Shown here piece after piece: positions 36,520 through 45,304 of a stretch of DNA of 64,000 bases. A program made the position numbers and the translations under genes. The stretch lies in contig CAWDMN010000112.1 in NCBI GenBank assembly GCA_963803155.1, positions 9,651 through 73,650 of the forward strand, given 5' to 3'. The stretch comes from CAWDMN01 sp963803155 (GTDB lineage Bacteria; Acidobacteriota; Terriglobia; Versatilivoradales; Versatilivoraceae). The notes below the pieces were generated by a model. That model did no database searches. It saw only the letters and a list, made by a program, of their open reading frames with translations, and was not told where the DNA came from. Numbering within the stretch: position 1 is the first letter of the stretch; each line of letters begins with the position of its first letter.

Positions 36520-37587
36520 TCAAAACTTTTCAGCCGCGAAAATCAGCTGTTGTGCAGTAACTTGATCGGGAGTAGTCTCTCCGGAAAATATGATTATGCG
36601 GTGATGAAACGTGGCGGATTTTCCCGGCTCGATCGAAAAATTCAATTCCTTTGCCTCCTTGGTAAAGACTGCTTCTCCCAGCATATTGGCCGAAAATAAT
36701 CCATAGCCCCGCGCATGCCAGTAAGTGGGGTAACCAGGATTCCCCGGACGGTCCAAGATAGCGACCGCAACCTTTTCCCCTTCCACAATGCCGGAGAGCA
36801 TTGCCCATGGGCCGCGCGTGCCCCAAACCGCATCCCCGAGAGATCCTTCACTGTTACGATAGAGTCCAGTCACTCCTGTATTATCCAGTGACGGGACATT
36901 CATGGGCCTTCCAGCGGAATCCGTAAAAACTTCCGGAGTTGTCGAAGGTTGCTCCAAGGCCCGTGCCACGCGCATCCCAAGAACGCCTTCCTTGTTGTCC
37001 TTGAAGATGACCTTCTCTTTCAGGGCAGTCAGTTTAGTGATGCGATCGATGATCCTGGAATGAGGAGTTGTCTTGAAGATGAAAACCGTATTCTCATGCA
37101 TCACAGTCTTTCCGTCTCCTTGAATCCAATCCATGGCTACGGACAGTGTTCCCTTGCTGGAGCCTCCTTCCGCTTTTATGACTCTTCGATGGATAATTGT
37201 GCCCATTTTCTTGGCTTGTGCGTCAGGAATTGCGGTCGAGTTGTTCCAGAAATCAAAGCCATTTACGTCGCCGTGGTTAAACCAGAGACCGACCTGGTGT
37301 GGATGATCCATCCGTTCCCCCGCTTTGGGTGACAATGGAAAGCCGCGTGTAATGGCATGCCCTTCAGAGGTGAATAAAGGAAAGAGAACCGGCTTCTTTA
37401 GAAACGCAGGATATATGTAGGATGTAAAAAGGGTTCCATCAAGTAGAACGTCAATACGTTTTTCAGCCGGATTTTGGATAATCTGAATGCCCTTGCCTTG
37501 GTTGCTTTTGGGCTCAGCGAAAATCGCCAGAGCCATAGCAAAGGTCAGAAATGAAAATAGCAGATAAACAGCGATTGATTTTGACAT
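36520..37587 (-). CDS. Secreted DUF6807 (PmoA-like) protein
   Basis: 355 aa from ATG 37587 with a signal peptide (IAVYLLFSFLTFAMALAIFA); AGGAGG lies ~13 bases upstream. Typical family features: a beta-sandwich with LDGTLFTSYIYP, KPVLFPLFTSEGHAITRGFPLSPKAGERMDHPHQVGLWFNHGDVNG, and WGTRGPWAMLSGIVEGEKVAVAILDRPGNPGYPTYWHARGYGLFSAN. These proteins were once annotated as methane oxygenase PmoA but are unrelated to methane oxidation; they occur in sugar-degradation loci of Planctomycetes, Verrucomicrobia and Acidobacteria. It diverges from a Gfo/Idh/MocA oxidoreductase, which supports a carbohydrate role. The true activity is unknown. Confidence 0.85.
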   Translation of the reverse strand: MSKSIAVYLLFSFLTFAMALAIFAEPKSNQGKGIQIIQNPAEKRIDVLLDGTLFTSYIYPAFLKKPVLFPLFTSEGHAITRGFPLSPKAGERMDHPHQVGLWFNHGDVNGFDFWNNSTAIPDAQAKKMGTIIHRRVIKAEGGSSKGTLSVAMDWIQGDGKTVMHENTVFIFKTTPHSRIIDRITKLTALKEKVIFKDNKEGVLGMRVARALEQPSTTPEVFTDSAGRPMNVPSLDNTGVTGLYRNSEGSLGDAVWGTRGPWAMLSGIVEGEKVAVAILDRPGNPGYPTYWHARGYGLFSANMLGEAVFTKEAKELNFSIEPGKSATFHHRIIIFSGETTPDQVTAQQLIFAAEKF

Positions 37588-37951
37588 TATTTTGAGATGC
37601 CTCCTGAGATGTTCTTTAATCGAAACATTTCGAGAATTAGGCCATCCTGATGACTCGGTGAGCTGACAAACGTTACGGCAAATCCAGAATGAAACCATTC
37701 CCAGCTAGGTGCCTCCCCACATCCGCGCCGGAAACCTTCAATTTTTTGTTGCGTGTATGCACGGGATGAATTCCCGAGCCCGGGCCAATGCAATGAATAT
37801 GCGTTCACCAGTCACAAAAATTAATGATACAAAAAGAGACTTAGTGTAGCATGATGAAAATATGATGAACCAGAAAAGAATCAACTTCAACAATGCCTGA
37901 AAATAGAATAGACGAAATTTATGATAACTGAAAAGGAGCGCCACCAAAGCA
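37588..37951. other. Divergent intergenic region, DUF6807 / oxidoreductase
   Basis: 364 bp presumably holding both promoters. No ROK operator-like palindrome or other feature was recognised. Confidence 0.4.
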
Positions 37952-39406
37952 ATGAGTTCAAGAAGACGATTCCTCGGCAACCTGGTAGCAGCTGGCGCAG
38001 TGGCGATTTGTAAAAAGGGAGAAGGGTGGAATTTGTCAGGCCATGAACTGTCTACGGAAGGAGAGAATGCTCTCATGCCGGCCAATCAATCCCTAGGAAA
38101 GGCAAAGGAAATTAGATTGATGATCTTGGATCCTGGACATTTTCATGCCGCATTAGTGCAGAGATCCATGTACCCGCAAGTTTCTCCTGTCGTCCATGTA
38201 TTTGCGCCGGATGGTCCTGAACTAAAGGATTATTTGAGCCGGGTCCAGGGATTCAACTCAAGAGGAGAAAATCCCACGCATTGGGATGAGAAAGTCCATG
38301 CTGGATCTGATTTTCTAGGAAGGATGCTGAAGGAAAAACCTGGTAACGTAATGGTCACGGCGGGCAATAACCAGCGCAAGACGGAGTACATCAAGGCCTG
38401 TGTAGATGCGGGAATTCATGTGTTTTCCGACAAACCTATGTGCATCGATCGGAAAGGATTCCAACTATTAAAGGCAGCTTTCGAATCGGCTCAAAAGAAC
38501 AAAGTCCTGCTTTATGACATAATGACAGAGCGTTTTGAAATTACCACAATTCTTCAGAAAGAATTAATTCATATTCCTAATGTCTTTGGTCAAATGGAGT
38601 CCGGGACCTTAGAGTCGCCCGCAGTGACTAAGGAGAGCGTCCATCATTTTTATAAAATTGTTTCCGGCAAGCCCGTACAACGACCAGCCTGGTTTGTTGA
38701 TGTTCTGCAGCAGGGAGAAGGAATTGTGGATGTTTCCACGCATCTGGTTGATTTGGTCATGTGGGAATGTTTTCCCGGAGAAGTCATCCGTTATCAATCC
38801 GAAGTTAAGATGTTAAAAGCGCGCCGTTGGCCGACTTTGATTACGCGGGAACAATATTCCAAAATGACGGGATTGTCCGATTTTGCCGGCTTTTTGCGCG
38901 ACCGTATGAATCCTGCAGGCCAGTTTCCTTGCTATTGTAATGGCGAAATGGTTTACACGTTGCGGGGTGTTCATTCCAAGGTGTCGGTGATTTGGAATTT
39001 TGAAGCTCCGGCTGGGGGTGGCGATACGCATTACTCCATTATGCGTGGGACCAAGGCCAATGTGATCATCGAACAAAGTGTCCGTCAAAATTATCGTCCG
39101 GAACTTTATTGTGAAGCGGCTCCGCGGGGCGACAAGATTGCCCTGGGCGATTCTCTGAAAAAGGCCATCGACCAGCTGCAGCAGAAATACCCGGGAATCG
39201 CAGTTGAACCGCAGGGAGAGCGCTGGAAAATTTCCATTCCGGATCGTTACCGGGTGGGCCATGAAGCGCATTTTGGACAGGTGATGGAAAATTATTTGCG
39301 GTATCTTCAGGCAGGGAATCTACCACTTTGGGAAGTGCCAAATATGATTGCAAAATATCATACAACCACGCAGGCCTTGGAATTGGCACTCAAGACAAAT
39401 CCATGA
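37952..39406 (+). CDS. Gfo/Idh/MocA-type oxidoreductase with twin-arginine-like leader
   Basis: 484 aa. The N-terminus SSRRRFLGNLVAAGAVAI resembles a Tat signal, as in many exported members of this group. NAD(P)-binding region: IRLMILDPGHFHAALVQRSMYP, NVMVTAGNNQRKTEYIKACVDAGIHVFSDKPMCID with the conserved DKP. The C-terminal domain matches the 'putative oxidoreductase C-terminal' type (GIVDVSTHLVDLVMWECFPGE, VIWNFEAPAGGGDTHYSIMRGTKANVIIEQ). Likely oxidises or isomerises a sugar derivative in the periplasm. Divergent from DUF6807, with a ROK regulator convergent downstream. Confidence 0.88.
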   Translation: MSSRRRFLGNLVAAGAVAICKKGEGWNLSGHELSTEGENALMPANQSLGKAKEIRLMILDPGHFHAALVQRSMYPQVSPVVHVFAPDGPELKDYLSRVQGFNSRGENPTHWDEKVHAGSDFLGRMLKEKPGNVMVTAGNNQRKTEYIKACVDAGIHVFSDKPMCIDRKGFQLLKAAFESAQKNKVLLYDIMTERFEITTILQKELIHIPNVFGQMESGTLESPAVTKESVHHFYKIVSGKPVQRPAWFVDVLQQGEGIVDVSTHLVDLVMWECFPGEVIRYQSEVKMLKARRWPTLITREQYSKMTGLSDFAGFLRDRMNPAGQFPCYCNGEMVYTLRGVHSKVSVIWNFEAPAGGGDTHYSIMRGTKANVIIEQSVRQNYRPELYCEAAPRGDKIALGDSLKKAIDQLQQKYPGIAVEPQGERWKISIPDRYRVGHEAHFGQVMENYLRYLQAGNLPLWEVPNMIAKYHTTTQALELALKTNP

Positions 39407-39522
39407 GGTTGTGTCGTGTCAACGATCTCAGGGATCCGAAAAAAGAGGAAGGCACTCTAAAGAGAAAGAAAAGATTTCGACCGGAGTTTTCTTCAGTTTC
39501 TATTCTGTTGAGAGCGATTCTT

Positions 39523-40749
39523 CTAGGCCAGACGGGGAGCCGCGAAGATGGGGGCCGCCACCAATGCCGCGGCTCCGCGCAGGCGTGGATGATCAAAGCC
39601 GATGGACACATCGATGGGAGTGGAAGCAGCGGTCTCAGTCATGGAACGGCGCGCCAGACTCGACCTTACGATGGGTCCGATTAGATCCCATGCCAATGTA
39701 ATTTCTCCACCCAGAAAAATTCGATCCGGATTGAGAGTATTTACCACGATAGAGAGGCCCATCCCCAAATAACGCGCAGTTTCTTCAATGGCGGCTTTAG
39801 CCTTAGGATCGGCTGAGCGGGCTCGCAAAATCAAATCAGGAACGGTGAAAGCTCCCCTCTTGCAGTGCAATTGCATCTTGGGCTCTAATTTGGTTAAATC
39901 CGTTCCGAAGTAGCGGGCGAGGGTTGCCATATTTGAAACATAGGCTTCCCAGCAGCCAGCTGAGCCACAAAGGCACCGGGGCCCACCCTCCGACAGCGGA
40001 ATGTGACCGAATTCGCCAGCTTGATAATTGCGTCCGCGGACTAATTCTCCCCGAAATACCACGCCAACTCCGACACCATCCGAAACGCTGACATAAACAA
40101 AACTTCCGCAAGTTTGTTCAGATTGTTTTCGCATCCAAAGTTGTGCCAAAGCGCAAGCCCGAGCCGCATTTTCAATGTGGATGGGGAGTTCGGTCGCCCT
40201 AGCCAATTGGTCCTTGATTTCCACATTAAGCCACCCCAAGGTGGGCGCGTTCACGATGCGTCCGGAGCTGGGATCGACGATTCCGGGCACAACCACTCCA
40301 ATTCCTTCACAATGTCCCTTCGATAAATGAGTTTTCAACAGGCGCTTAATTCGGGAAGCTAGTTCTTTTACCAACTCCTCCACGGAAAAAACCGTTTCGA
40401 AGCTCTCGAGTGCAACTTGACGACCGCCGATATCCGTGAGCATCAAAAAAGTTTGACTGTATCGGATATCGATAGCGACGACCCAGCGGTCCTGGGTGCG
40501 GATATGGAGGAATGTTGGTTTGCGCCCCCGTGCGGCTTCCCCTGTTACGCCTTCATAGATCAAGTCATCTTTAAGCAACTGATTTACCAGGACGCTGACT
40601 GTTCCACGCCCAATCTTCATGCGCCGGGCCAGATCTGCTCGCGAAACGGATTGCTGTTCCCGAATCAAATTCAAGGCTATTCGCAGATTGACTTCACGCG
40701 AAGTGGAACGTGTGGCAATATGAAAATCGTTGGGATTAATCTTTCTCAA
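39523..40749 (-). CDS. ROK-family transcriptional regulator
   Basis: About 408 aa from TTG 40749; the frame is open to 40935 but the extra ~60 residues do not look conserved. N-terminal MarR-like helix-turn-helix (NLIREQQSVSRADLARRMKIGRGTVSVLVNQLLKDDLI), then a ROK sugar-kinase-like domain: VAIDIRYSQTFLMLTDIGG, GIGVVVPGIVDPSSGRIVNAPTLGW, and the ROK zinc/signature segment GEFGHIPLSEGGPRCLCGSAGCWEAYVS (GHxxxxxxGxxCxCGxxGCxE). Probably represses sugar-use genes and responds to a sugar; the nearby oxidoreductase and DUF6807 genes are candidate targets. Diverges from the LytS-like kinase. Confidence 0.9.
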   Translation of the reverse strand: MRKINPNDFHIATRSTSREVNLRIALNLIREQQSVSRADLARRMKIGRGTVSVLVNQLLKDDLIYEGVTGEAARGRKPTFLHIRTQDRWVVAIDIRYSQTFLMLTDIGGRQVALESFETVFSVEELVKELASRIKRLLKTHLSKGHCEGIGVVVPGIVDPSSGRIVNAPTLGWLNVEIKDQLARATELPIHIENAARACALAQLWMRKQSEQTCGSFVYVSVSDGVGVGVVFRGELVRGRNYQAGEFGHIPLSEGGPRCLCGSAGCWEAYVSNMATLARYFGTDLTKLEPKMQLHCKRGAFTVPDLILRARSADPKAKAAIEETARYLGMGLSIVVNTLNPDRIFLGGEITLAWDLIGPIVRSSLARRSMTETAASTPIDVSIGFDHPRLRGAAALVAAPIFAAPRLA

Positions 40750-41125
40750 GGTTTGGTCCCATCCAAGAAATATGGAAACTCGGCAACCAATATTACGTCG
40801 GAGAATGGGGCGACTGTCAAGATCAATCCGGGAGCAATCAAAAGAGAGAGATAAGTCAAACTGAGGAAGGGATAAAGTGGAAGGCGGACTGCGGTCCAGC
40901 GTCCTCGGTTTCGCTGCGTGGGTGGCAGTGGTCACGCGCGCGCCTCCTACATTCCGGAGGTGTTCCCCCTCCCCAAATTTTGAAGATCTATCTTATTCCT
41001 CTCCCTTTGAATTGCACCCGTTCAATCCAAAGGGAATTGAATTCGTCACCGCGCCAAATTGCGATACAATAAGTCGATCTAAGTGCGGATTGTTGTGCCT
41101 CATCTTTTCTTCCCCAACGGATTAT
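40750..41125. other. Divergent intergenic region, ROK / LytS-like
   Basis: 376 bp if the trimmed starts are right. Both flanking frames remain open into it but without conserved content. No clear promoter pair could be assigned. Confidence 0.35.
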
Positions 41126-42463
41126 ATGGAATTTTTCCATGACAACCAGCAGGTGATCTTGGTTCCATTGCTCGTTAAATTGGGAATCATGGCGTCCTTG
41201 ACTGCACTGCTGGCTCGATCGTTAATTTTTAAAAAAGTTCTCTTTATTGAGCGGCGGGATTTCCGGCAAAAAGCGCTTTTCTGCTTATTCTGGGCGCTCC
41301 CTCTGGCCATTGGAATGATCATTCGCAAGAGAACGGACTATCCCGCCTTCGATTTAAGTCTGGAAGGGTTGTTTGTGGCGGGATTGTTGGGGGGAAATGT
41401 AATCGGGGCTCTGACCGGTGCTCTTTTGGGAATAACCGCGGCCATGCAAAAAGAATGGTTGACGCTGCCTTTGGCGCCCATTGCCGGGATGATTGCGGGA
41501 TTGTTGAGAAATCTCTGTCCCAGCAAAGAGGAGATTTGGCGTTTTTCCCCATTTGTTCCATTTAACACCTTATTGTCTCTTCGCTCCCGGGATTTGATAG
41601 TGAAGATGGGGTGGCAGATTGTCTTCATGCTGGTCTGGTTTCTCATAGATGCCGTGCATATTGGGTTGGGTGTGTACTTTCATGGCACGACGGACAAGGC
41701 TTGGATTTATTACAGCCATTGGGAATCTCCTCTGGATTTGATTTCAATTTTAATTGCCAATATTGTATGCGTCGGAGTGGCGATTAAAATTTGGAACAAC
41801 ACGCGCCTGGAAATTAAATTGGCCGATCAGGAATTGCTGGTGGTCAAATCGCGCTTGGATGCCTTGGCTCACCAAATTAATCCTCATTTTCTCTTCAACA
41901 CCCTCAACTCTATTTCTTCTTTGATTCGCACCAATCCTGATTCCGCGCGGACCATGATTCATAAGCTTTCCCATATCTTGAGGAAATTGCTGAAAGGACA
42001 CGAGAATTTCATTACCTTGCGCGAGGAATTGGATTTCATTGACACCTACCTGGATATTGAGGTGATTCGGTTTGGGCGGGACAAACTCCATGTGGATAAG
42101 GAAATCGATCTGGAAGTCCTGGATGCGATATTGCCCGGAATGATCCTGCAGCCTATTATTGAAAACTCCATCAAACACGGGATTGCTCCCAAAATTGAAG
42201 GGGGACGCATTCGAATTCGAGCGCACCGGCATAGAGACCGGCTTTTGATCGATGTGGATGACGATGGTTTGGGTGTCCCGAGAGAACGATTGCCGGAAAT
42301 CTATCATTCTGGAATCGGGTTGAGCAATATTTTGGAACGACTAAAGGTCGCCTATCAATCGGATTTTATTTTTCAGGTAAACAGCAATCCTGGATATGGA
42401 ACGTTCACTCGCGTGGAAATTCCCTTTGCCACGTCGACAGCAAATAATCCTTTTCGGACCTAG
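41126..42463 (+). CDS. LytS-like membrane sensor histidine kinase
   Basis: 445 aa from ATG 41126. An N-terminal multi-helix membrane sensor (VILVPLLVKLGIMASLTALLA, ALFCLFWALPLAIGMII, LFVAGLLGGNVIGALTGALLGI and more, about six segments) resembles the 5TM-LYT type. It is followed by the His_kinase domain of the LytS/YpdA class with HQINPHFLFNTLNSISSLI (phospho-acceptor His) and a HATPase with IIENSIKHGIAPK and DDGLGVP. Paired with the LytTR regulator 24 bp downstream. Such pairs often control cell-wall, pyruvate or peptide responses. The stimulus is unknown. Confidence 0.92.
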   Translation: MEFFHDNQQVILVPLLVKLGIMASLTALLARSLIFKKVLFIERRDFRQKALFCLFWALPLAIGMIIRKRTDYPAFDLSLEGLFVAGLLGGNVIGALTGALLGITAAMQKEWLTLPLAPIAGMIAGLLRNLCPSKEEIWRFSPFVPFNTLLSLRSRDLIVKMGWQIVFMLVWFLIDAVHIGLGVYFHGTTDKAWIYYSHWESPLDLISILIANIVCVGVAIKIWNNTRLEIKLADQELLVVKSRLDALAHQINPHFLFNTLNSISSLIRTNPDSARTMIHKLSHILRKLLKGHENFITLREELDFIDTYLDIEVIRFGRDKLHVDKEIDLEVLDAILPGMILQPIIENSIKHGIAPKIEGGRIRIRAHRHRDRLLIDVDDDGLGVPRERLPEIYHSGIGLSNILERLKVAYQSDFIFQVNSNPGYGTFTRVEIPFATSTANNPFRT

Positions 42464-42487
42464 GACATTTTTGGAAAGGGTACGGCA

Positions 42488-43258
42488 ATGCCGATTAAAT
42501 GTATTTTGGTGGATGATGAACGTTTGGCGTTGGAGGAAATCCAATACCTGCTGGAAACCATCCCTGATATCGAAATCATAGGTCAAGGGCGCAATGGTCC
42601 CGAGGCGATTAGGTTGGTTCAGGAACTTGAACCGGACCTGATGTTTTTGGATGTGCAGATGCCGGGCTTGAGTGGCTTTGAGGTGGTTGAGGAGTTGATC
42701 AAGATGGATATTCTGCCGCAGGTTGTATTTGTGACAGCTTATGATCAGTATGCAGTCAAGGCTTTTGAAGTGAACGTGGTGGATTACCTCTTGAAGCCGG
42801 TGGAAAAGAATCGTCTGGAAAAAGCCATTCAAAGAGTTCGTCATCAACTCGAATCGAAAACGGTTTCAGAACAAAAAATCCGCGAACTCCTCAGCATGAT
42901 GAATAGTACAGCACCCCCCAAACGGGCCAAATTGCTGATCAAGGACAAAAACCGAAACCTCATGGTCGATTCGGAAGAAATTTTCTTTGCGACCGTTTCC
43001 GACGGAGTTGTCTCAGTTTCCAGCCGCGATTTAAAAGGAGAGACGAATTACAGGACTTTGGAGGATCTGCAGGCGGATTTGGATCCCCAATCATTCTGGC
43101 GGGTACACCGCTCCTACCTTGTGAACATCAATCGCATCAAGGAAGTAATCCCGTGGTTTAATCGTACATTACAATTGAAGATGAATGATCGGCAGGAAAC
43201 CGAAATTCCCGTGAGCCGAGCTCATGCCAAACGGTTCAAGGATTATCTTAAACTTTGA
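42488..43258 (+). CDS. LytTR-family response regulator
   Basis: 256 aa. Receiver domain with the phospho-acceptor Asp in LMFLDVQMPGLSG, T in FVTAYDQYA and K in LLKPVEKNRL; C-terminal LytTR DNA-binding domain with KLLIKDKNRNLMVDSEEIFFATVSDG, the RVHRSYLVNINRIKEV motif and IPVSRAHAKRFKDYL. Expected to bind tandem direct repeats. GGAAAGGG precedes the ATG. Cognate partner of the upstream LytS-like kinase. Confidence 0.95.
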   Translation: MPIKCILVDDERLALEEIQYLLETIPDIEIIGQGRNGPEAIRLVQELEPDLMFLDVQMPGLSGFEVVEELIKMDILPQVVFVTAYDQYAVKAFEVNVVDYLLKPVEKNRLEKAIQRVRHQLESKTVSEQKIRELLSMMNSTAPPKRAKLLIKDKNRNLMVDSEEIFFATVSDGVVSVSSRDLKGETNYRTLEDLQADLDPQSFWRVHRSYLVNINRIKEVIPWFNRTLQLKMNDRQETEIPVSRAHAKRFKDYLKL

Positions 43259-43407
43259 GGCAAGCCAATTGCTCAGACGCAGGCATGGCTTGGCTCTTGC
43301 GACGCGATTGGCAATACCATATGGCTCCAAGGTGACAGCGATTCAGTCTTTGTGGATATAATCCATTCGTGTTGATCCAGCTCTTTTCTTGTCTGTTGGG
43401 AGGGTTT

Positions 43408-44055
43408 ATGGATTCATTGCCGTTCCCGGTGACTTTGGAGTTGAAGGGATGGCAGCTGTTTTGGGCTTACCTCGAGTTGAAGCCGGGGACAACGAAATTC
43501 CCTGATGAAGTCCGTCAGCGGGTGGCCGAAAAGGTCAACGATAGGGTTCGACTTGTAGACCTTTCAACGAATCCAGTGGTTGCCGGGATTAGAAAGCTAT
43601 TCAGAGAGACCGGCTGTGATCCGACTCGTTATCGTCCCTCCTCCGAGGCGCTCTTGCGACGCCTTCTGAAGGGGGAGGAAATGCCCTGTATTAGCCCCTT
43701 GGTGGATCTCAGCAACTGTCTTTCAGCCAGCTTAATGGTTCCATGCTGTGTTATGGCGGAGACTGGGGTGACTCCTCCGTTTGTTTTTCGAAAAGGACTC
43801 CCTGGTGAAAGTTATGAATCATTGCGAGGCCCTTTTAATCTGGAAGCAAAACCGGTTCTGGCTGACCTATTAGGCGCCTGTGATGCTCCAATAACAGGTG
43901 GTCAAAGAGTAAAAGTAACTGAAGAGACGCAGAGAGTCTGGCTGGTGGCCTATATGCCTTTGGATCTTTTATCTCCCGGGGCGGCTGAAATTGAGCTGAG
44001 CCGGTTGGTGGATTCAGCCCCACTAGTCAAGGTTCATTTGACAGCTATTGTCTGA
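43408..44055 (+). CDS. B3/B4 tRNA-binding-domain protein
   Basis: 215 aa from ATG 43408 (MDSLPFPV), with GGGAGGG just upstream. The core resembles the B3/B4 domain of the phenylalanyl-tRNA synthetase beta chain: NPVVAGIRKLFRETGCDPTRYRPSSEALLRRLLKGEEMPCISPLVDLSNCLSAS and the later VWLVAYMPLDLLSPGAAEIE. Stand-alone members are thought to check mischarged or unusual aminoacyl substrates, but function is largely unproven. A TATAAT at 43357-43362 may be its promoter -10. Confidence 0.85.
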   Translation: MDSLPFPVTLELKGWQLFWAYLELKPGTTKFPDEVRQRVAEKVNDRVRLVDLSTNPVVAGIRKLFRETGCDPTRYRPSSEALLRRLLKGEEMPCISPLVDLSNCLSASLMVPCCVMAETGVTPPFVFRKGLPGESYESLRGPFNLEAKPVLADLLGACDAPITGGQRVKVTEETQRVWLVAYMPLDLLSPGAAEIELSRLVDSAPLVKVHLTAIV

Positions 44056-44100
44056 GACTGGCATTTCAATACCCGTTGAATCTGGCGCGGGAGTTTTCAC

Positions 44101-44129
44101 TTGTCAACCTCCCAGGGTTGTGCTACGTT
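44101..44129 (+). promoter_or_regulatory. Candidate promoter for the DUF465 gene
   Basis: TTGTCA (44101-44106), 17-bp spacer ending in TGC (extended -10), then TACGTT (44124-44129). Confidence 0.4.
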
Positions 44130-44190
44130 TTTTTTAGACACAGGTTTAGGTTGCTTTTGGTATTTAAAAACAAATTTAGGAGGTTCGAGG

Positions 44191-44439
44191 ATGGCATTAG
44201 GAACGTCCGAAACTGTGGACATCAAAGAAATTTTGTATCAGTCCAATGAGGAATTCCGCCGTTTGGTCGATCAACACTCCGACTACTCAGAACAATTGGA
44301 AAAGCTGCTCCACAAACATTACCTCTCTGATGTAGAAAAAATCGAAGAAGTTAACTTGAAGAAGAAAAAACTCCAGATTAAAGATAAAATGCAGGCCATG
44401 ATTCAAAATTACCGGCAACAACCGGCTAAGAACTCCTGA
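44191..44439 (+). CDS. DUF465 small coiled-coil protein
   Basis: 82 aa from ATG 44191, with AGGAGG nearby upstream. Almost wholly helical and charged: SNEEFRRLVDQHSDYSEQLEKLLHKHYLSDVEKIEEVNLKKKKLQIKDKMQAMI, the DUF465 (YdcH-like) signature with its H-K-Y/L-T/S region and 'KKKKLxxKD' end. Cytosolic, function unknown. It has its own promoter candidate and a strong terminator, so it is monocistronic. Confidence 0.88.
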   Translation: MALGTSETVDIKEILYQSNEEFRRLVDQHSDYSEQLEKLLHKHYLSDVEKIEEVNLKKKKLQIKDKMQAMIQNYRQQPAKNS

Positions 44440-44482
44440 TTTTCGAATTGGAATTTCAAAATTGAGTTTTATACAGGAATTG

Positions 44483-44511
44483 AAAAGGGGAATCGCTCGA
44501 TTCCCCTTTTT
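44483..44511 (+). terminator. Rho-independent terminator after the DUF465 gene
   Basis: Stem AAAAGGGGAATCG / CGATTCCCCTTTTT with a 2-3 base loop, 44 bases after the stop. Confidence 0.92.
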
Positions 44512-44685
44512 GTTGTTATGAAGCTTCTTCGTTAAGACCCCCTCTCTCCTTCCTGAATTCAGAGGCAGACCGCGACATTTTTTTGCGCATTGTCATGCGA
44601 ATAATTTAGCTAATGAAATTTTCAGAGCTGATTTGTCAAAGGCTTGTCGGTATGCTTTCCGCTAGGGATGTAAATAAGGATAAGC

Positions 44686-44691
44686 TATAAT
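44686..44691 (+). promoter_or_regulatory. -10 box immediately before psd (possible leaderless start)
   Basis: Perfect TATAAT ends 7 bases before the psd ATG and no Shine-Dalgarno is present. If used, transcription would begin at or beside the start codon. The -35 at the expected place is poor. Confidence 0.35.
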
Positions 44692-44698
44692 ACGTGCC

Positions 44699-45304
44699 AT
44701 GGCAAAAGATGCAATTCCATACTTGATCCCCCTTCTCGTGACCTCCAGCGGGCTATTTTATTTTCAAGCCATTGGGATGGGCCTGTTTATTCTGGGATTA
44801 GCCTTTTTTGTGGCCTACTTCTTCCGCGATCCGGAACGAATTATCCCGGTCGAACCGGGAGTAGTCGTTTCCCCGGCAGATGGAAAAGTTGTTAAAATAT
44901 CTACCCACGCAGATGGAACCACGCGGCTCTCGATTTTCCTTTCCGTATTTAATGTTCATATCAATCGGGCTCCCATTTCGGGACTGGTCAAGACAGTCCA
45001 ATATAGGCGGGGAAAATTTAAAGTGGCGTTTGATGAGGCTGCTTCAATTGAAAACGAACAGAATCTGATTATCGTAGCAAACGGTTCTATCGAAGTCTCT
45101 TTTTCCCAAATTGCCGGAATTTTGGCGCGCCGGATTGTTTGTTGGTGCAGGCCTGGTGATCAACTGGAGCGTGGTCAGAGGATCGGATTGATTAAATTCG
45201 GTTCCCGGGTGGATGTCTTCCTTCCTCCAGGTGTGATTCTCGAAGTCAAGGTTGGAGATAAGGTCCGGGGAGCTAGTAGCATTTTGGGGAGGATGAACTC
45301 ATGA
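44699..45304 (+). CDS. psd: Phosphatidylserine decarboxylase (short form)
   Basis: 201 aa, the short PSD-A form. It makes phosphatidylethanolamine from phosphatidylserine in the inner membrane. Two N-terminal hydrophobic stretches (YLIPLLVTSSGLFYF, GLFILGLAFFVAYFF) precede RDPERIIPVEPGVVVSPADGKVV and FLSVFNVHINRAPISG. Self-cleavage to give the pyruvoyl group is expected at Gly-Ser in LIKFGSRVDVFLP. The stop overlaps the pssA start (ATGA), matching the order of consecutive enzymes. Confidence 0.95.
   Translation: MAKDAIPYLIPLLVTSSGLFYFQAIGMGLFILGLAFFVAYFFRDPERIIPVEPGVVVSPADGKVVKISTHADGTTRLSIFLSVFNVHINRAPISGLVKTVQYRRGKFKVAFDEAASIENEQNLIIVANGSIEVSFSQIAGILARRIVCWCRPGDQLERGQRIGLIKFGSRVDVFLPPGVILEVKVGDKVRGASSILGRMNS

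Noticed and set aside
43261..43295. CAAGCCA / TGGCTTG hairpin after the LytTR gene
   Set aside because: Seven-base stem with a long loop and no T run.
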